A stretch of 18,624 bases of DNA from Thiobacillus sp. (GCF_024708915.1 NZ_JANJXQ010000255.1:1-18624); one strand, 5' to 3'. Numbered from the stretch's first letter, positions 1 to 10,628 are shown. Notes: generated from the letters alone by a model not told the origin. Made by a program: numbers and translations.

Positions 1-789
<789 letters not shown>

Positions 790-813
790 TTACAGGCGGC
801 AGGAGCAGGGAAG

Positions 814-1380
814 ATGGACGGCGAGGCGGTGATCGCGGCAACGCGGGAATGGGTCGAAAAGGCGGTGATCAGGCTCAATCTGTGTCCGTTTGCCAAGGCG
901 GTCTATGTGAAGAATCAGGTACGTTTCGTGGTGAGCACGGCCAGGCATCTGGATGGCCTGCTGGAAGACCTGGACCACGAGCTGGATTTCCTGGCGGCGG
1001 CCGATCCCGAGGCCGTCGACACCACGCTGCTGATTCATCCGACGCTGCTGCCGGATTTTCTCGATTTCAACGATTTCACGCAGCTGGCGGAGGCGGCCGT
1101 GGGCGAGCACGGGCTGGAAGGCGTGATCCAGATCGCCAGCTTTCATCCGGCGTTCCAGTTTGCCGATACGGCCCCCGACGATATCGGCAATTACACCAAC
1201 CGCGCGCCGTATCCCACCCTGCACCTGCTGCGCGAGGCGAGCATCGCGCGAGCGGTGGCGGCTTTCCCGGAAGTGGGAACGATTTATGAGCGCAACATCG
1301 AGACGCTGAAGGCGCTGGGGCTCGCCGGCTGGGAGGCCCTGTGGGCGGCGCCTCCGCGCAACGGGAAAAACGAATCCTAG
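814..1380 (+). CDS. DUF1415 family protein
   Basis: A 188-residue soluble protein with no signal peptide or membrane segment. The sequence near residues 20-28 (RLNLCPFAK) and the following region match the DUF1415 family as I know it, a widespread proteobacterial family of unknown function. The start ATG is preceded by AGGAG 8 bases upstream (801-805). It is convergent with the last gene of the nor cluster: the two stop codons share the palindrome CTAG at 1377-1380, leaving no room for a terminator. The function is unknown and the neighbourhood gives no reliable clue. Confidence 0.85.
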   Translation: MDGEAVIAATREWVEKAVIRLNLCPFAKAVYVKNQVRFVVSTARHLDGLLEDLDHELDFLAAADPEAVDTTLLIHPTLLPDFLDFNDFTQLAEAAVGEHGLEGVIQIASFHPAFQFADTAPDDIGNYTNRAPYPTLHLLREASIARAVAAFPEVGTIYERNIETLKALGLAGWEALWAAPPRNGKNES

Positions 1381-1634
1381 CTGCCGCAGCCGCCGCAGCA
1401 GCTGCCGCTCGCGTGGGCGGGGCGTTCCGCTTCGATCTGCACGCCGACCCTGGCCAGTTCCGCCACCAGTTCTGCCCGCGTCGGCGCCTTCTCGTCGATG
1501 CGGGCGTGCAGGCTCGCCGGGGCGTCGAAAAACGACACTTCGTGCACGCCGGGCATGGTCTTCAGGATGGCGCCGGCGCGTTCCGCCGTTGCGGCATCGA
1601 TGGGGCTGGCGATAGTGAGAATCTCGATTTTCAT
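1377..1634 (-). CDS. Small protein with a Cys-rich C-terminal tail, end of the nor cluster
   Basis: An 85-residue cytoplasmic protein. The first ~70 residues (MKIEILTIASPIDAATAERA...) have alternating strand/helix character reminiscent of a ferredoxin-like or HMA-type fold, but the usual CxxC near the N-terminus is absent. The last residues are SCCGGCGS, a Cys-rich tail suited to binding a metal ion or cluster. The start is supported by AAGGAG just upstream. It follows norD by 21 bp and is probably co-transcribed with it. I infer a metal-handling role in assembling the NO reductase (non-haem iron FeB) or the neighbouring Fe-S protein, but this is not established. The fold assignment is by eye only. 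Confidence 0.7.
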   Translation of the reverse strand: MKIEILTIASPIDAATAERAGAILKTMPGVHEVSFFDAPASLHARIDEKAPTRAELVAELARVGVQIEAERPAHASGSCCGGCGS

Positions 1635-1655
1635 GTTTGCTCCTTGGGTAAAAAA

Positions 1656-3494
1656 TCAGACGTTTTCGGTCAGTCTTGCGTACAAATCCGGCAGCACCCG
1701 CGGCAGCATCGCCGCATCGCGCACCACCACATAGCCCGCCGCGCCGAACAGGTGCGGCAGGTAATCCCCGGCCGTTTCGTCGATGGTCACGCAAAACGGC
1801 GTGAGTCCCAGGCGACGCGCTTCGATGATCGCCATGCGGGTGTCCTCGATTCCGTAACGGCCTTCGTACCGGTCGAGATCGTTCGGCTTGCCGTCGGTCA
1901 GGATCAGCAACAGGCGGCGTGCGGTCTTTCGCGTCGAGAGGATCGCCGTCGCGTGGCGGATCGCCGCACCCATGCGCGTGTAGAAGCCGGGCTTCAATGC
2001 CGCCAGGCGGCCGCGAATCCGGTCGTCGTAGCGCTCGTCGAAACCCTTGAGCAGATGAAAACGCACGTTGTCGCGGCGCACCGACGAAAATCCGTACAGC
2101 GCAAAGCGGTCGCCGGTGGCCGCCAACGCCTCGCCGAACAGCAGGAGGCTGTCGCGGATCACCTCGATCACGCGCGCCGTATTGTTGACCCAGGCGTCGG
2201 TCGACAGCGACAGGTCGGCCAGCAGCAGGCAGGACAGGTCGCGCTGCTGCCGGCGGCTGTCGAGATACAGCCCGGGCTCGCTTGCGCGCATGCCGTCCGT
2301 CTTGTCGGCGGCAAAGCGCACGCAGGCGTCGATGTCGAGATCGCTGCCGGTCAGCTGGCCACGCAGGCGTGTGCGCTGCGTAGTCAGCGCCTGAAACTGC
2401 TGGCGCAGCCGCTTGGCCGGTGCGCGCAAGGCCTGCGGCAGCGCGCACGGTTCGGCGTCGCGCGCGAGCAGCATCTGCAGGCGGCAATGCGCGGGCTGCA
2501 GGCGCCGCTTGCGGCAATCCCATTCCGGCAGCAGGATGCCGTCGGCCAGCATCAGGTCGTCGTCGGCCTCGGCCGGCAGGTCGAGGTCGAAGCGCACCCG
2601 GCTGGCGGTGCTGTTGTCGTCGTCGGCGATGCTGAGGATGTCGAGGTCGTTGGCCGCTTTGGTCGCATGTTCGTTTTCGTCCTCGTCGAGCGGGCGGTCG
2701 ACCTTGATGAATTCGGCCCAGGAAAACAGGCTTTCGGCACGAAACAGCAGCATGAACGGGTTCTTCGCCTGCGGCATCTCGACCCGTTCGGCGCGCCGCT
2801 TGCGGCCTTCCTGGTCGGCCGTGGATTTGGCGCCCGGCACCGGCGATTTCGCGCTGCCGGCCTGGCGCTGCTGCCCCGGGTTGCTCGGCGGCTGCGGGTG
2901 CAGCCACAGCGGTACCGGCAGCGGCGCCTGCCTGCCGGGCTCGAATCGCTCGACCGAACCCGGCTCGGCCAGCGCCGCGCGAATCGCGGCTTCGGCCGCG
3001 CGTTCCTGTCCGCTCAAGGTGTCCGGATGCGGACGCAATGCGAACAAGCTCTCGACCAGTTCGCGATAACGCTGTGCCAGACCGGGCAGCGCCTCCAGGG
3101 TGGCGCGCGTCGCCTGCTGGTTGCGCACGATCCACGGCGCATCCGGCGCAACGTCGTGCGCGGCGAGCGCGAGCAGCCACAGATACAGTTCGCGGTTCTG
3201 CGCGCGCTCCGGAAAGACGTCGAGCGCGGCCGGCAGGTGCAGCGTGGTGTCGTCGCTCCAGGTCAGCTCCACCTTGTCGCCGATGCCCGCCACGCGTTCC
3301 ATCCAGCTGCGGCGCGCGCCATGCGCCGTCGCGGTGCCGGCACGCAGCGTCAGGCCGGCATCGCCGCCCAGCGCGCGAAAGTAGATCGGCGCAATGCGCT
3401 CGATCTGCTTGAGTTCCACCCGCGCCTTGGGAAAGCCGCGATAGGCGCTACGGGTGATCAGTTTGTCCCACAAGCCGCCGACGAATTCTTCCAT
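1656..3494 (-). CDS. norD: NorD, VWA-domain protein for NO reductase activation
   Basis: A 612-residue soluble protein. NorD works with the NorQ AAA+ ATPase to activate cNor, probably by inserting FeB. The C-terminal half is a von Willebrand factor A domain. Its MIDAS motif DLSLST starts at Asp427 and the later LTDGKPND has Asp534. The middle (about residues 220-340) is acidic and low-complexity, as is common in NorD. The ATG at 3494 was chosen because AGGAG precedes it, overlapping the end of the upstream gene, and the frame's longer upstream extension is only a shadow of that gene. Normally norD follows norQ directly. Here two extra membrane-protein genes lie between them. Confidence 0.92.
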   Translation of the reverse strand: MEEFVGGLWDKLITRSAYRGFPKARVELKQIERIAPIYFRALGGDAGLTLRAGTATAHGARRSWMERVAGIGDKVELTWSDDTTLHLPAALDVFPERAQNRELYLWLLALAAHDVAPDAPWIVRNQQATRATLEALPGLAQRYRELVESLFALRPHPDTLSGQERAAEAAIRAALAEPGSVERFEPGRQAPLPVPLWLHPQPPSNPGQQRQAGSAKSPVPGAKSTADQEGRKRRAERVEMPQAKNPFMLLFRAESLFSWAEFIKVDRPLDEDENEHATKAANDLDILSIADDDNSTASRVRFDLDLPAEADDDLMLADGILLPEWDCRKRRLQPAHCRLQMLLARDAEPCALPQALRAPAKRLRQQFQALTTQRTRLRGQLTGSDLDIDACVRFAADKTDGMRASEPGLYLDSRRQQRDLSCLLLADLSLSTDAWVNNTARVIEVIRDSLLLFGEALAATGDRFALYGFSSVRRDNVRFHLLKGFDERYDDRIRGRLAALKPGFYTRMGAAIRHATAILSTRKTARRLLLILTDGKPNDLDRYEGRYGIEDTRMAIIEARRLGLTPFCVTIDETAGDYLPHLFGAAGYVVVRDAAMLPRVLPDLYARLTENV

Positions 3495-3496
3495 GC

Positions 3497-4537
3497 CTAG
3501 CTCCTGTCCTGGGTCAAAGGATCGGCGGCCGGCCTGATCGGTATGGTGCGGGCGGCCCTGACATTGAAGGCGGCTTCGGATTCGGCGTGCAGATCGTGCA
3601 CCCAGTTCAGCAATGGGCCGTTCGGGTTGCCGGCCTGCGTCTGGTCGCAAGCATCCACGCATTGGCCGCATTGCACGCAGGCGAACATCATGCGCTTGAC
3701 GTTGCGCGGGTTCAGGCGCATCGGGCATACATGGTCGCAGGCCGAATAGCAGGTGGAGCAATCCTTGGCACGCTGGCGGGTGAAGCCGACCACCATCGCC
3801 TTGTCGTTGCTCATCCAGGCCAGGCTCTGGAACAGGCCGACCGCGCAGGCGTAGCGGCAAAACAGGTGGCGCGCGAACATGAACTCGACGAAGAACGCGA
3901 TGCTGGCGGCGCCGAGAAAAATCGCCTGATTGCGCGTCAGGCTGCCGTGCCAGATGTTGCCGTACACCTCGGCCGGCGGCAGCAGGTAGGTCAGCAGCAC
4001 CACCGCCCACAAGACCGCGCAAGCGACGACCAGCGGGACCACGGCGAACCACCAGAGCGCGTCGCGGCGGGTTTCGCTGCCGTCCGGGTTGCGCGCCGGC
4101 AGCGGCTTTTTGTCCCACAGGCTTTGCTTGCCGATCGCGCGCCGCAGCGTCTGGTTGATGGTTTCGACGATCGAGAAATGCGGGCAGAGCCAGCCGCAAT
4201 ACAGCCGCCCCCATTTCAGGCTGACGTAGATCAGCGTGCCGCCGACCGCCAGCAGCGGCAGAAAGCCGCGCAATACGATGTTGAGCGAGGCCTCGCCGGT
4301 GGAAGCGCGGCCAGCCAGGAAGTCGTCCATCCCCAGCGTCCAGTCGAAGCCGAACAGGATCAAGTGTTTGAGATTCAGGTCGAGCCGGAAGATGTCGAAC
4401 ACCGGGGCGAACACGAACAGCAGGAAAAATCCCGTCTGGGTCAGCTGGCGCCAGCGCTGTACCGGCAATCCAAGCCAGCCGCGCGTGCTGCGCGCGATGC
4501 CGGCACGGATTGCGGAAGCTGCCTGGGTGCCTACCAT
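3497..4537 (-). CDS. CcoG/NapH-like membrane protein with 4Fe-4S ferredoxin clusters
   Basis: A 346-residue membrane protein. Hydrophobic segments lie near residues 35-50, 88-106, 162-187 and 204-222. Cysteine motifs are CGWLCP (114-118), CRYAC (227-231), then CSTCYSACDHVCP (C260, C263, C267, C271) and CVQCGQCVDACDQ (C287, C290, C293, C297). The CGWxCP motif and the last cluster resemble CcoG/RdxA (cbb3 oxidase maturation), NapH and the C-terminal part of NosR. The first ferredoxin motif has CX2CX3CX3CP spacing, one residue longer than classical. The ATG at 4537 overlaps the end of the upstream gene by 7 bases, suggesting translational coupling. I infer electron transfer or metal reduction serving NO reductase assembly. 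It lacks the C-terminal Ig-like domain typical of full CcoG. Confidence 0.85.
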   Translation of the reverse strand: MVGTQAASAIRAGIARSTRGWLGLPVQRWRQLTQTGFFLLFVFAPVFDIFRLDLNLKHLILFGFDWTLGMDDFLAGRASTGEASLNIVLRGFLPLLAVGGTLIYVSLKWGRLYCGWLCPHFSIVETINQTLRRAIGKQSLWDKKPLPARNPDGSETRRDALWWFAVVPLVVACAVLWAVVLLTYLLPPAEVYGNIWHGSLTRNQAIFLGAASIAFFVEFMFARHLFCRYACAVGLFQSLAWMSNDKAMVVGFTRQRAKDCSTCYSACDHVCPMRLNPRNVKRMMFACVQCGQCVDACDQTQAGNPNGPLLNWVHDLHAESEAAFNVRAARTIPIRPAADPLTQDRS

Positions 4538-4911
4538 GTGCGGCTCCCGGGCAGGGGGTAGACGAAGGTCTGCCCGGCGATCGCGCGCGACAGGCCGAGT
4601 ACGCCCAGCAGCACCAGCGTCGCATGGCAGCACAGGACATACAGCAGCAGCAGGATCCAGGCTGCCGGCTGGCCGAGGTCGACGGTCAGCACGATGAGGG
4701 CAGGCACCGCGATCAGCAGCAGGCCCGCCCACAGGCTTGCCGTGACCGCCTGGCGCAGATGGCAGCGCGTGAGCGGGTTGGTGCTGGCGCGATGCCGGCG
4801 GGCGAGCCACAGCAGCAGCAGGAATGCCAGGCCGGGCGCCAGCAGCAGATTGACCAGGTAGAGCACCTCGGCCTGCACGGCCTGTACCCGCGGGTCGGAG
4901 GGGGTGTCCAT
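4531..4911 (-). CDS. Small integral membrane protein in the nor cluster
   Basis: A 126-residue protein with three likely membrane helices, near residues 17-37, 59-77 and 83-107, and the short tail FVYPLPGSRTW. The general shape and the final YPLP element recall Tic20/DUF4870-type small membrane proteins, but I do not recognise it with certainty. It starts 4 bp after the norQ stop and overlaps the next gene by 7 bp, so it is part of the same transcript and probably translationally coupled. No good Shine-Dalgarno sequence is visible. The function is unknown; a partner of the adjacent Fe-S membrane protein is possible. Confidence 0.75.
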   Translation of the reverse strand: MDTPSDPRVQAVQAEVLYLVNLLLAPGLAFLLLLWLARRHRASTNPLTRCHLRQAVTASLWAGLLLIAVPALIVLTVDLGQPAAWILLLLYVLCCHATLVLLGVLGLSRAIAGQTFVYPLPGSRTW

Positions 4912-4915
4912 TCGA

Positions 4916-5731
4916 TTATCGGCCGAAGCTTGCCTTGATCACTTCCAGCAAGGCCTCGGCGGTGTCCGCGTCGTCGGTCAGCGACTCGACCAGTGCGGCT
5001 TCGCAGGCGGCGACCGGATCGCAGCCTGCGCCGATGAGGCTGGCTGCGTAGACCAGCAGGCGCGTCGAAGCCGCTTCCTCCAGATCGTGGTCCTTGAGCT
5101 GGCGGAAGTGGCGGGCCAGCGTGACGAGTTGTTTTGCCAGCAGCGGCGCGGCGCCGGTTTCGGCGATCACGATTTTCTCTTCCAGCGCGGCCGGCGGAAA
5201 ATCGAAGTTGATCGCGACGAAGCGCTGACGCGTCGACGGCTTCAGGCTTTTCAGCAGGTTCTGGTAGCCGGGGTTGTAGGAAACCACCAGCATGAATTCG
5301 TCGGGCGCATGCAATTCCTCGCCGGTGCGCTCGATCGGCAGGATGCGCCGGTCGTCGGTCAGCGGATGCAGCACCACGGTGGTGTCCTTGCGCGCTTCCA
5401 CCACTTCGTCCAGGTAGCAGATGCCACCTTGCCGCACCGCGCGCGTCAGCGGGCCGTCCGACCAGACGGTCTGGCCGTCGCCGATCAGATGGCGGCCGAC
5501 CAGGTCGGCGCTGGTCAGGTCGTCGTGGCAGGCCACCGTGATCAGCGGCCGCGCCAGGCGCGCTGCCATGTGCGCGACGAAGCGCGTCTTGCCGCAGCCG
5601 GTCGGTCCCTTGATCAAGAGCGGCAGGCGCTTGCGGAAGGCGTACTCGAACAGTTCGCATTCGTTGCCGACCGGCTGGTAGAACGGAATATTCAGGGCGG
5701 CCTCCAGGCCGGGAGCGGTCAGGTCGTTCAT
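4916..5731 (-). CDS. norQ: NorQ, MoxR-type AAA+ ATPase (CbbQ/NorQ family)
   Basis: A 271-residue cytoplasmic ATPase. Walker A is GPTGCGKT at residues 42-49 and Walker B is CYLDEV at 105-110. The pattern HDDLTSADLVGR between them is characteristic of the CbbQ/NorQ/GpvN group. With NorD it forms a chaperone that activates cNor using ATP. Length is typical of the family. The ATG at 5731 has a purine-rich CGGAG upstream. The gene follows the norF-like gene by 12 bp. CbbQ (Rubisco activation) is the alternative family member, but the nor context decides the call. Confidence 0.93.
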   Translation of the reverse strand: MNDLTAPGLEAALNIPFYQPVGNECELFEYAFRKRLPLLIKGPTGCGKTRFVAHMAARLARPLITVACHDDLTSADLVGRHLIGDGQTVWSDGPLTRAVRQGGICYLDEVVEARKDTTVVLHPLTDDRRILPIERTGEELHAPDEFMLVVSYNPGYQNLLKSLKPSTRQRFVAINFDFPPAALEEKIVIAETGAAPLLAKQLVTLARHFRQLKDHDLEEAASTRLLVYAASLIGAGCDPVAACEAALVESLTDDADTAEALLEVIKASFGR

Positions 5732-5743
5732 GGGGTTCTCCGG

Positions 5744-6001
5744 TTAAGTCTGCGCCATGTGGAAGGCATAGCCGATCAGGCCGGTCACCACGACCAGCCA
5801 GCCCAGCACGATCCAGCGCCACGGCGCGATCGCGCCCTGCAGCGCCATGAAGCGGTCGATCACGATGCGGCCCTTGATCAGCGTCGTCAGCAGCACCGGG
5901 GCCAGGATGGCATCGTCGGAAAGTGCGGTCTGCGACAGGCCGACCGCCACCGCCGTCATTGCAAGCAGGATCAGCCATTGAAAAGTCGCCGCTTTCATCA
6001 T
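5744..6001 (-). CDS. norF: NorF-like protein, cytochrome oxidase subunit IV family
   Basis: An 85-residue membrane protein with three helices, near residues 8-24, 29-45 and 59-80. The middle part LIKGRIVIDRFMAL and the following PWRWIVLGWLVV match the short prokaryotic COX4/NorF family. NorF supports NO reductase activity but is not part of the catalytic core. It starts 2 bp after the norE stop with two consecutive ATG codons (6001 or 5998) and no clear ribosome binding site, so translation is probably coupled to norE. Confidence 0.82.
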   Translation of the reverse strand: MMKAATFQWLILLAMTAVAVGLSQTALSDDAILAPVLLTTLIKGRIVIDRFMALQGAIAPWRWIVLGWLVVVTGLIGYAFHMAQT

Positions 6002-6003
6002 GA

Positions 6004-6597
6004 TCAGCGCAACACGTAAATCAGGGGAAACAGAATGATCCACACCAGGTCGACCATGTGCCAGTAGGCGGCGCCGGTTTCGACGCCGCCGTGGCTGGTC
6101 GCGCTGTAGCCGCCTTTCCACGCCTTCAGCGTCACGGCGCCGAGGATGACCATGCCGAGCACGACATGCATGAAGTGGAAAAAGCCGAGGCCGAGATAAA
6201 ACATGAAGAACGTATTGGTCGACATGGTGATGCCGGCCTCGATCTTGGCGCCGAATTCGACCAGCTTGAGCGCCAGGAAGGTGCCGCCGCAGGCCATCGC
6301 GGCGATCAGCCAGTAGGCGCAGGAGCGGGAACGGCCATGCCGGATTTGATCGACGGCACGTACCACGAAATAACTGCTGGTAATCAGCAGGACGGTATTG
6401 ATGGCGCCGCTGAGCTGATCCAGCTCCAGTTGCGACGCATTGAACAATTCGACATTGCGCGTACGGGCAAATGCATACGCCAGAAAAAAGACGCCGAATA
6501 CCAGCAATTCGGCGAGTATGAAAAACCACATGGCAAGATCGCCCGGTAGCGCGCGGCGATCGTCATGCGGGGGTGAGGAAGTGATTGCCAGGTTCAA
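6004..6597 (-). CDS. norE: NorE, cytochrome c oxidase subunit III-like protein
   Basis: A 197-residue membrane protein with about five helices. The N-terminal LPGDLAMWFFILAELLVFG and the C-terminal GLGFFHFMHVVLGM and YWHMVDLVWIILFPLIYVL are characteristic of the COX3/NorE family. The start codon is TTG at 6597, preceded by AAGGA with 7 bases spacing. The next in-frame ATG would remove the conserved PGDLAMWFF segment, so TTG is preferred. NorE is an accessory to NO reductase in denitrifiers. It follows norB with a strong hairpin in the 44-bp gap. Confidence 0.9.
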   Translation of the reverse strand: MNLAITSSPPHDDRRALPGDLAMWFFILAELLVFGVFFLAYAFARTRNVELFNASQLELDQLSGAINTVLLITSSYFVVRAVDQIRHGRSRSCAYWLIAAMACGGTFLALKLVEFGAKIEAGITMSTNTFFMFYLGLGFFHFMHVVLGMVILGAVTLKAWKGGYSATSHGGVETGAAYWHMVDLVWIILFPLIYVLR

Positions 6598-6609
6598 GTC
6601 GGTATCCTT

Positions 6610-6633
6610 GTCCGCCCGGCAAGCCGGGCGGAC
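6610..6633 (-). repeat. Perfect 11-bp hairpin between norB and norE
   Basis: GTCCGCCCGGC (6610-6620) and its exact complement (6623-6633) are separated by two bases. In the transcript the hairpin stands immediately before the norE ribosome binding site. There is no T-run after it, so it is not a classical terminator. It may stabilise the norCB part of the mRNA or lower norE translation. Confidence 0.75.
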
Positions 6634-6641
6634 TGTCAGGC

Positions 6642-8485
<1,844 letters not shown>

Positions 8486-8580
8486 TTGGTTGGGTCCCTT
8501 TCGTTTGCTGGGTTGGATACGAATCGCGTGCTGCGGCGCGTCCTCCACTTGCCTGCGCCAAGCTCGGCTATCGAGGTCTT

Positions 8581-8610
8581 AATATATATTTAAAATACAT
8601 GTTAGGTAAA
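8581..8610 (-). promoter_or_regulatory. Candidate sigma-70 promoter of the nor operon
   Basis: On the minus strand TTTACC (8605-8610) and TATATT (8581-8586) are 18 bp apart in an AT-rich island surrounded by GC-rich DNA. This would start the transcript near 8574, about 90 bases before norC. No clear FNR/NNR (TTGAT-N4-ATCAA) site is seen. Confidence 0.45.
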
Positions 8611-8625
8611 GCGGAAAATTCGCTT
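8609..8625. promoter_or_regulatory. Inverted repeat next to the nor -35 box (possible operator)
   Basis: AAGCG-N7-CGCTT is a perfect 5-bp inverted repeat overlapping the upstream edge of the candidate -35 box, centred about 43 bp before the predicted start. The position suits an activator that contacts RNA polymerase. The sequence does not match an operator I know. Confidence 0.35.
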
Positions 8626-8715
8626 GTTGCTTTAGTGAGACAGTTGGGCTGGCGGCAGGCGGCCATGCAAGCGCTGCCTTGCGGGCCAGGACGCGCCGGC
8701 TCGCGCCGGGCGAAC

Positions 8716-8737
8716 CGCAGGCAGACGCGTGCCTGCG
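8716..8737. repeat. Hairpin in the gene-free region between sox and nor
   Basis: CGCAGGCA and TGCCTGCG form a perfect 8-bp stem around a 6-base loop. The surrounding 8640-8840 is GC-rich, carries further imperfect inverted repeats (about 8771-8796) and shows no plausible gene. The open frames there have no ribosome binding site or recognisable product. Confidence 0.5.
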
Positions 8738-8840
8738 TGCGCTTTCGGGTGGGGGGATTGCCGGGATGGTGCGGTGCGCAAGCTTGCTCGCGCACCCGGT
8801 TGCGGTGTCTGGACTGCTGTCCGCGCGCGTTTCGGGAATG

Positions 8841-8863
8841 AAAAAAGGGGCTGGCGCCCCTTT
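8841..8863 (-). terminator. Rho-independent terminator after soxB
   Basis: On the minus strand an 8-bp stem (8844-8851 with 8856-8863, core GGGGC/GCCCC) is followed by six T residues. It begins 22 bp after the soxB stop and separates the sox and nor transcripts. Confidence 0.85.
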
Positions 8864-8885
8864 CAGGTTTTTGCGGACGACGGGG

Positions 8886-10628
8886 TCAGGACAGGCCGCC
8901 GCGGTAGTCAGCGATGCCGGGGTTGGATTTGCCGACGCCGATGATTTTGGGCTCGTTCAGTTTCAGACCCTTGATGACCTTCTTGTCGCGCAGATAGGCC
9001 GCGACGACATCCCATACCGGCTCGCCCTCTGCGCCTTCGCCCACCGGCGCCCAGCCGGCGACCTTGTAGACCGTGTTGGCATCGACCGGCTTGCCCTTCA
9101 GCATCATGTTGCTGATGCGCTGGCCGATTTTCCTGGTCGGGTTGATGGTGTATTCGATGCCGCCGACGCGCACCATGTCGCCCCCTTGCTGATAGTAGGG
9201 GTCGGTATTGAACAGGTTGTCGGCGACGTCTTCCATGATGTTCTTGATGGTGTCGCCGGTCATCTCGGTCAGCGTGGTCTGCGGATAGGTGATGGCGGTC
9301 TGGTCCATCAGGCGTTCCATGGTGATGGCGTCGCCCGGCAGCAGCGTGGTGCCCCAGCGGAAGCCGGGCGAGAAGGCGGCATCCGCGCCTTTGACTTCCA
9401 TCAGCGCGTCGACCAGCAACTGGTCCCAGGTGCCGTTGAAGTTGCCGCGGCGATAGAGGAAGTCGTCGGTGACGGCGAGCTTCTCGCTGAGCTTGTCTTC
9501 GTAGGGCGCACGCACTTTCTTGATCAGCGCGTCCATCGCCGGGTCGGCCGGCAGCAGGTTGGAGAACACCGGCAGCAGGCGGTATTTGTAGCTTTGAATC
9601 TTGCCGCCGCGAACATCGAAGTCCATGACGCCGAGGAACTTGCCGTTGGAGCCCGCATTGGTCACCAGCGTGATGCCCTTGGCGTTCTTGACCTTGACCG
9701 GCTGCGGCACGCCGTCGTGGGTGTGGCCGCCGAAGATGGCATCGATGCCGGTGACGCGGCCGGCCATTTTAAGGTCGACGTCCATGCCGTTGTGCGAGAG
9801 CACGATCACGACTTTGGCGCCGTTGGCGCGCGCGTCGTCCACCCATTTCTGCATGCCGTCGTCGCGGATGCCGAAACTCCAGTCCGGCACCATCCAGCGC
9901 GGGTTGGCGATCGGCGTGTAGGGGAAGGCCTGGCCGATGATGGCGATTTTCACGCCGCTCATCTCCTTCATGACGTAGGGCTTGAATACCTGGTCGCCGA
10001 AGTCGTTGGTGACGACGTTCTGCGCGACGAAATCGATGTCGGCTTTCTTGAAATCGTTGTTGACGATTTCCATCACCCGTTCGGCGCCGAAAGTCGATTC
10101 CCAGTGCGGCGTCATGACGTTGACGCCGAGCGCGATGCAGGCATCGACCATGTCCTGTGCATCGGTCCACAGCGAGGTGGCCGAACCCTGCCAGGTGTCG
10201 CCGCCGTCGAGCAGCAGCGCACCGGGGCGCTGCGCGCGGATTTTGTCTACCAGGGTTTTCAGGTGAGCGAAGCCACCGACCTTGCCGTAGACTTTGGCCG
10301 CCTCGGTGAAATCGAGGTAAGAGAAAGCGTGGGCTTCGGCGCTGCCGGGCTTGATGCCGAATTCTTTCAGCAGATGCCGGCCGACCAGGTGAGGCGCCTT
10401 GCCGTTGGCCGAACCGATTCCCAGGTTGACGTTGGGCTCGCGGAACCACACCGGCATCAACTGGGCGTGGCAGTCGGTAAAGTGCATGAACGAGACGTTG
10501 CCGTGGCGCGGCACATCGTAGAAATTGGCAGGCGCCTTGCCGGCCAGCGCGGACTTGCTGTCCAGCGCCATGCCGGACGCTGCGGCGACGGCAAGCAATT
10601 GCAGGAACTCACGGCGGTTCATGTGCAT
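8886..10628 (-). CDS. soxB: SoxB, sulfate thioesterase/thiohydrolase
   Basis: SoxB releases sulfate hydrolytically from the thiosulfonate attached to SoxYZ in the periplasm, using a dinuclear manganese site. The 580-residue protein has a twin-arginine signal (NRREFLQLLAVAAASG) and a 5'-nucleotidase-type metallophosphoesterase domain. Its metal motifs are TDCHAQ (Asp52, His54), DGGDTW (141-146), SHNGMD (278-283) and GGHTHDG (300-306). The ATG at 10628 is set by GAGGAG at a suitable distance; ATG 10622 is possible. It lies 153 bp after soxA, with a terminator in the gap. Confidence 0.97.
   Translation of the reverse strand: MHMNRREFLQLLAVAAASGMALDSKSALAGKAPANFYDVPRHGNVSFMHFTDCHAQLMPVWFREPNVNLGIGSANGKAPHLVGRHLLKEFGIKPGSAEAHAFSYLDFTEAAKVYGKVGGFAHLKTLVDKIRAQRPGALLLDGGDTWQGSATSLWTDAQDMVDACIALGVNVMTPHWESTFGAERVMEIVNNDFKKADIDFVAQNVVTNDFGDQVFKPYVMKEMSGVKIAIIGQAFPYTPIANPRWMVPDWSFGIRDDGMQKWVDDARANGAKVVIVLSHNGMDVDLKMAGRVTGIDAIFGGHTHDGVPQPVKVKNAKGITLVTNAGSNGKFLGVMDFDVRGGKIQSYKYRLLPVFSNLLPADPAMDALIKKVRAPYEDKLSEKLAVTDDFLYRRGNFNGTWDQLLVDALMEVKGADAAFSPGFRWGTTLLPGDAITMERLMDQTAITYPQTTLTEMTGDTIKNIMEDVADNLFNTDPYYQQGGDMVRVGGIEYTINPTRKIGQRISNMMLKGKPVDANTVYKVAGWAPVGEGAEGEPVWDVVAAYLRDKKVIKGLKLNEPKIIGVGKSNPGIADYRGGLS

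Noticed and set aside
1341..3500. Long plus-strand open frame opposite norD
   Set aside because: It is antisense to a clear VWA-domain protein and has repetitive Arg/Ala/Gln-rich composition typical of shadow frames.
8540..8560. Weak GG-N10-GC pattern upstream of norC as a sigma-54 promoter
   Set aside because: Only the spacing fits. Flanking bases miss TGGCAC and TTGC, and no TGGCG-N3-CGCCA site lies upstream.
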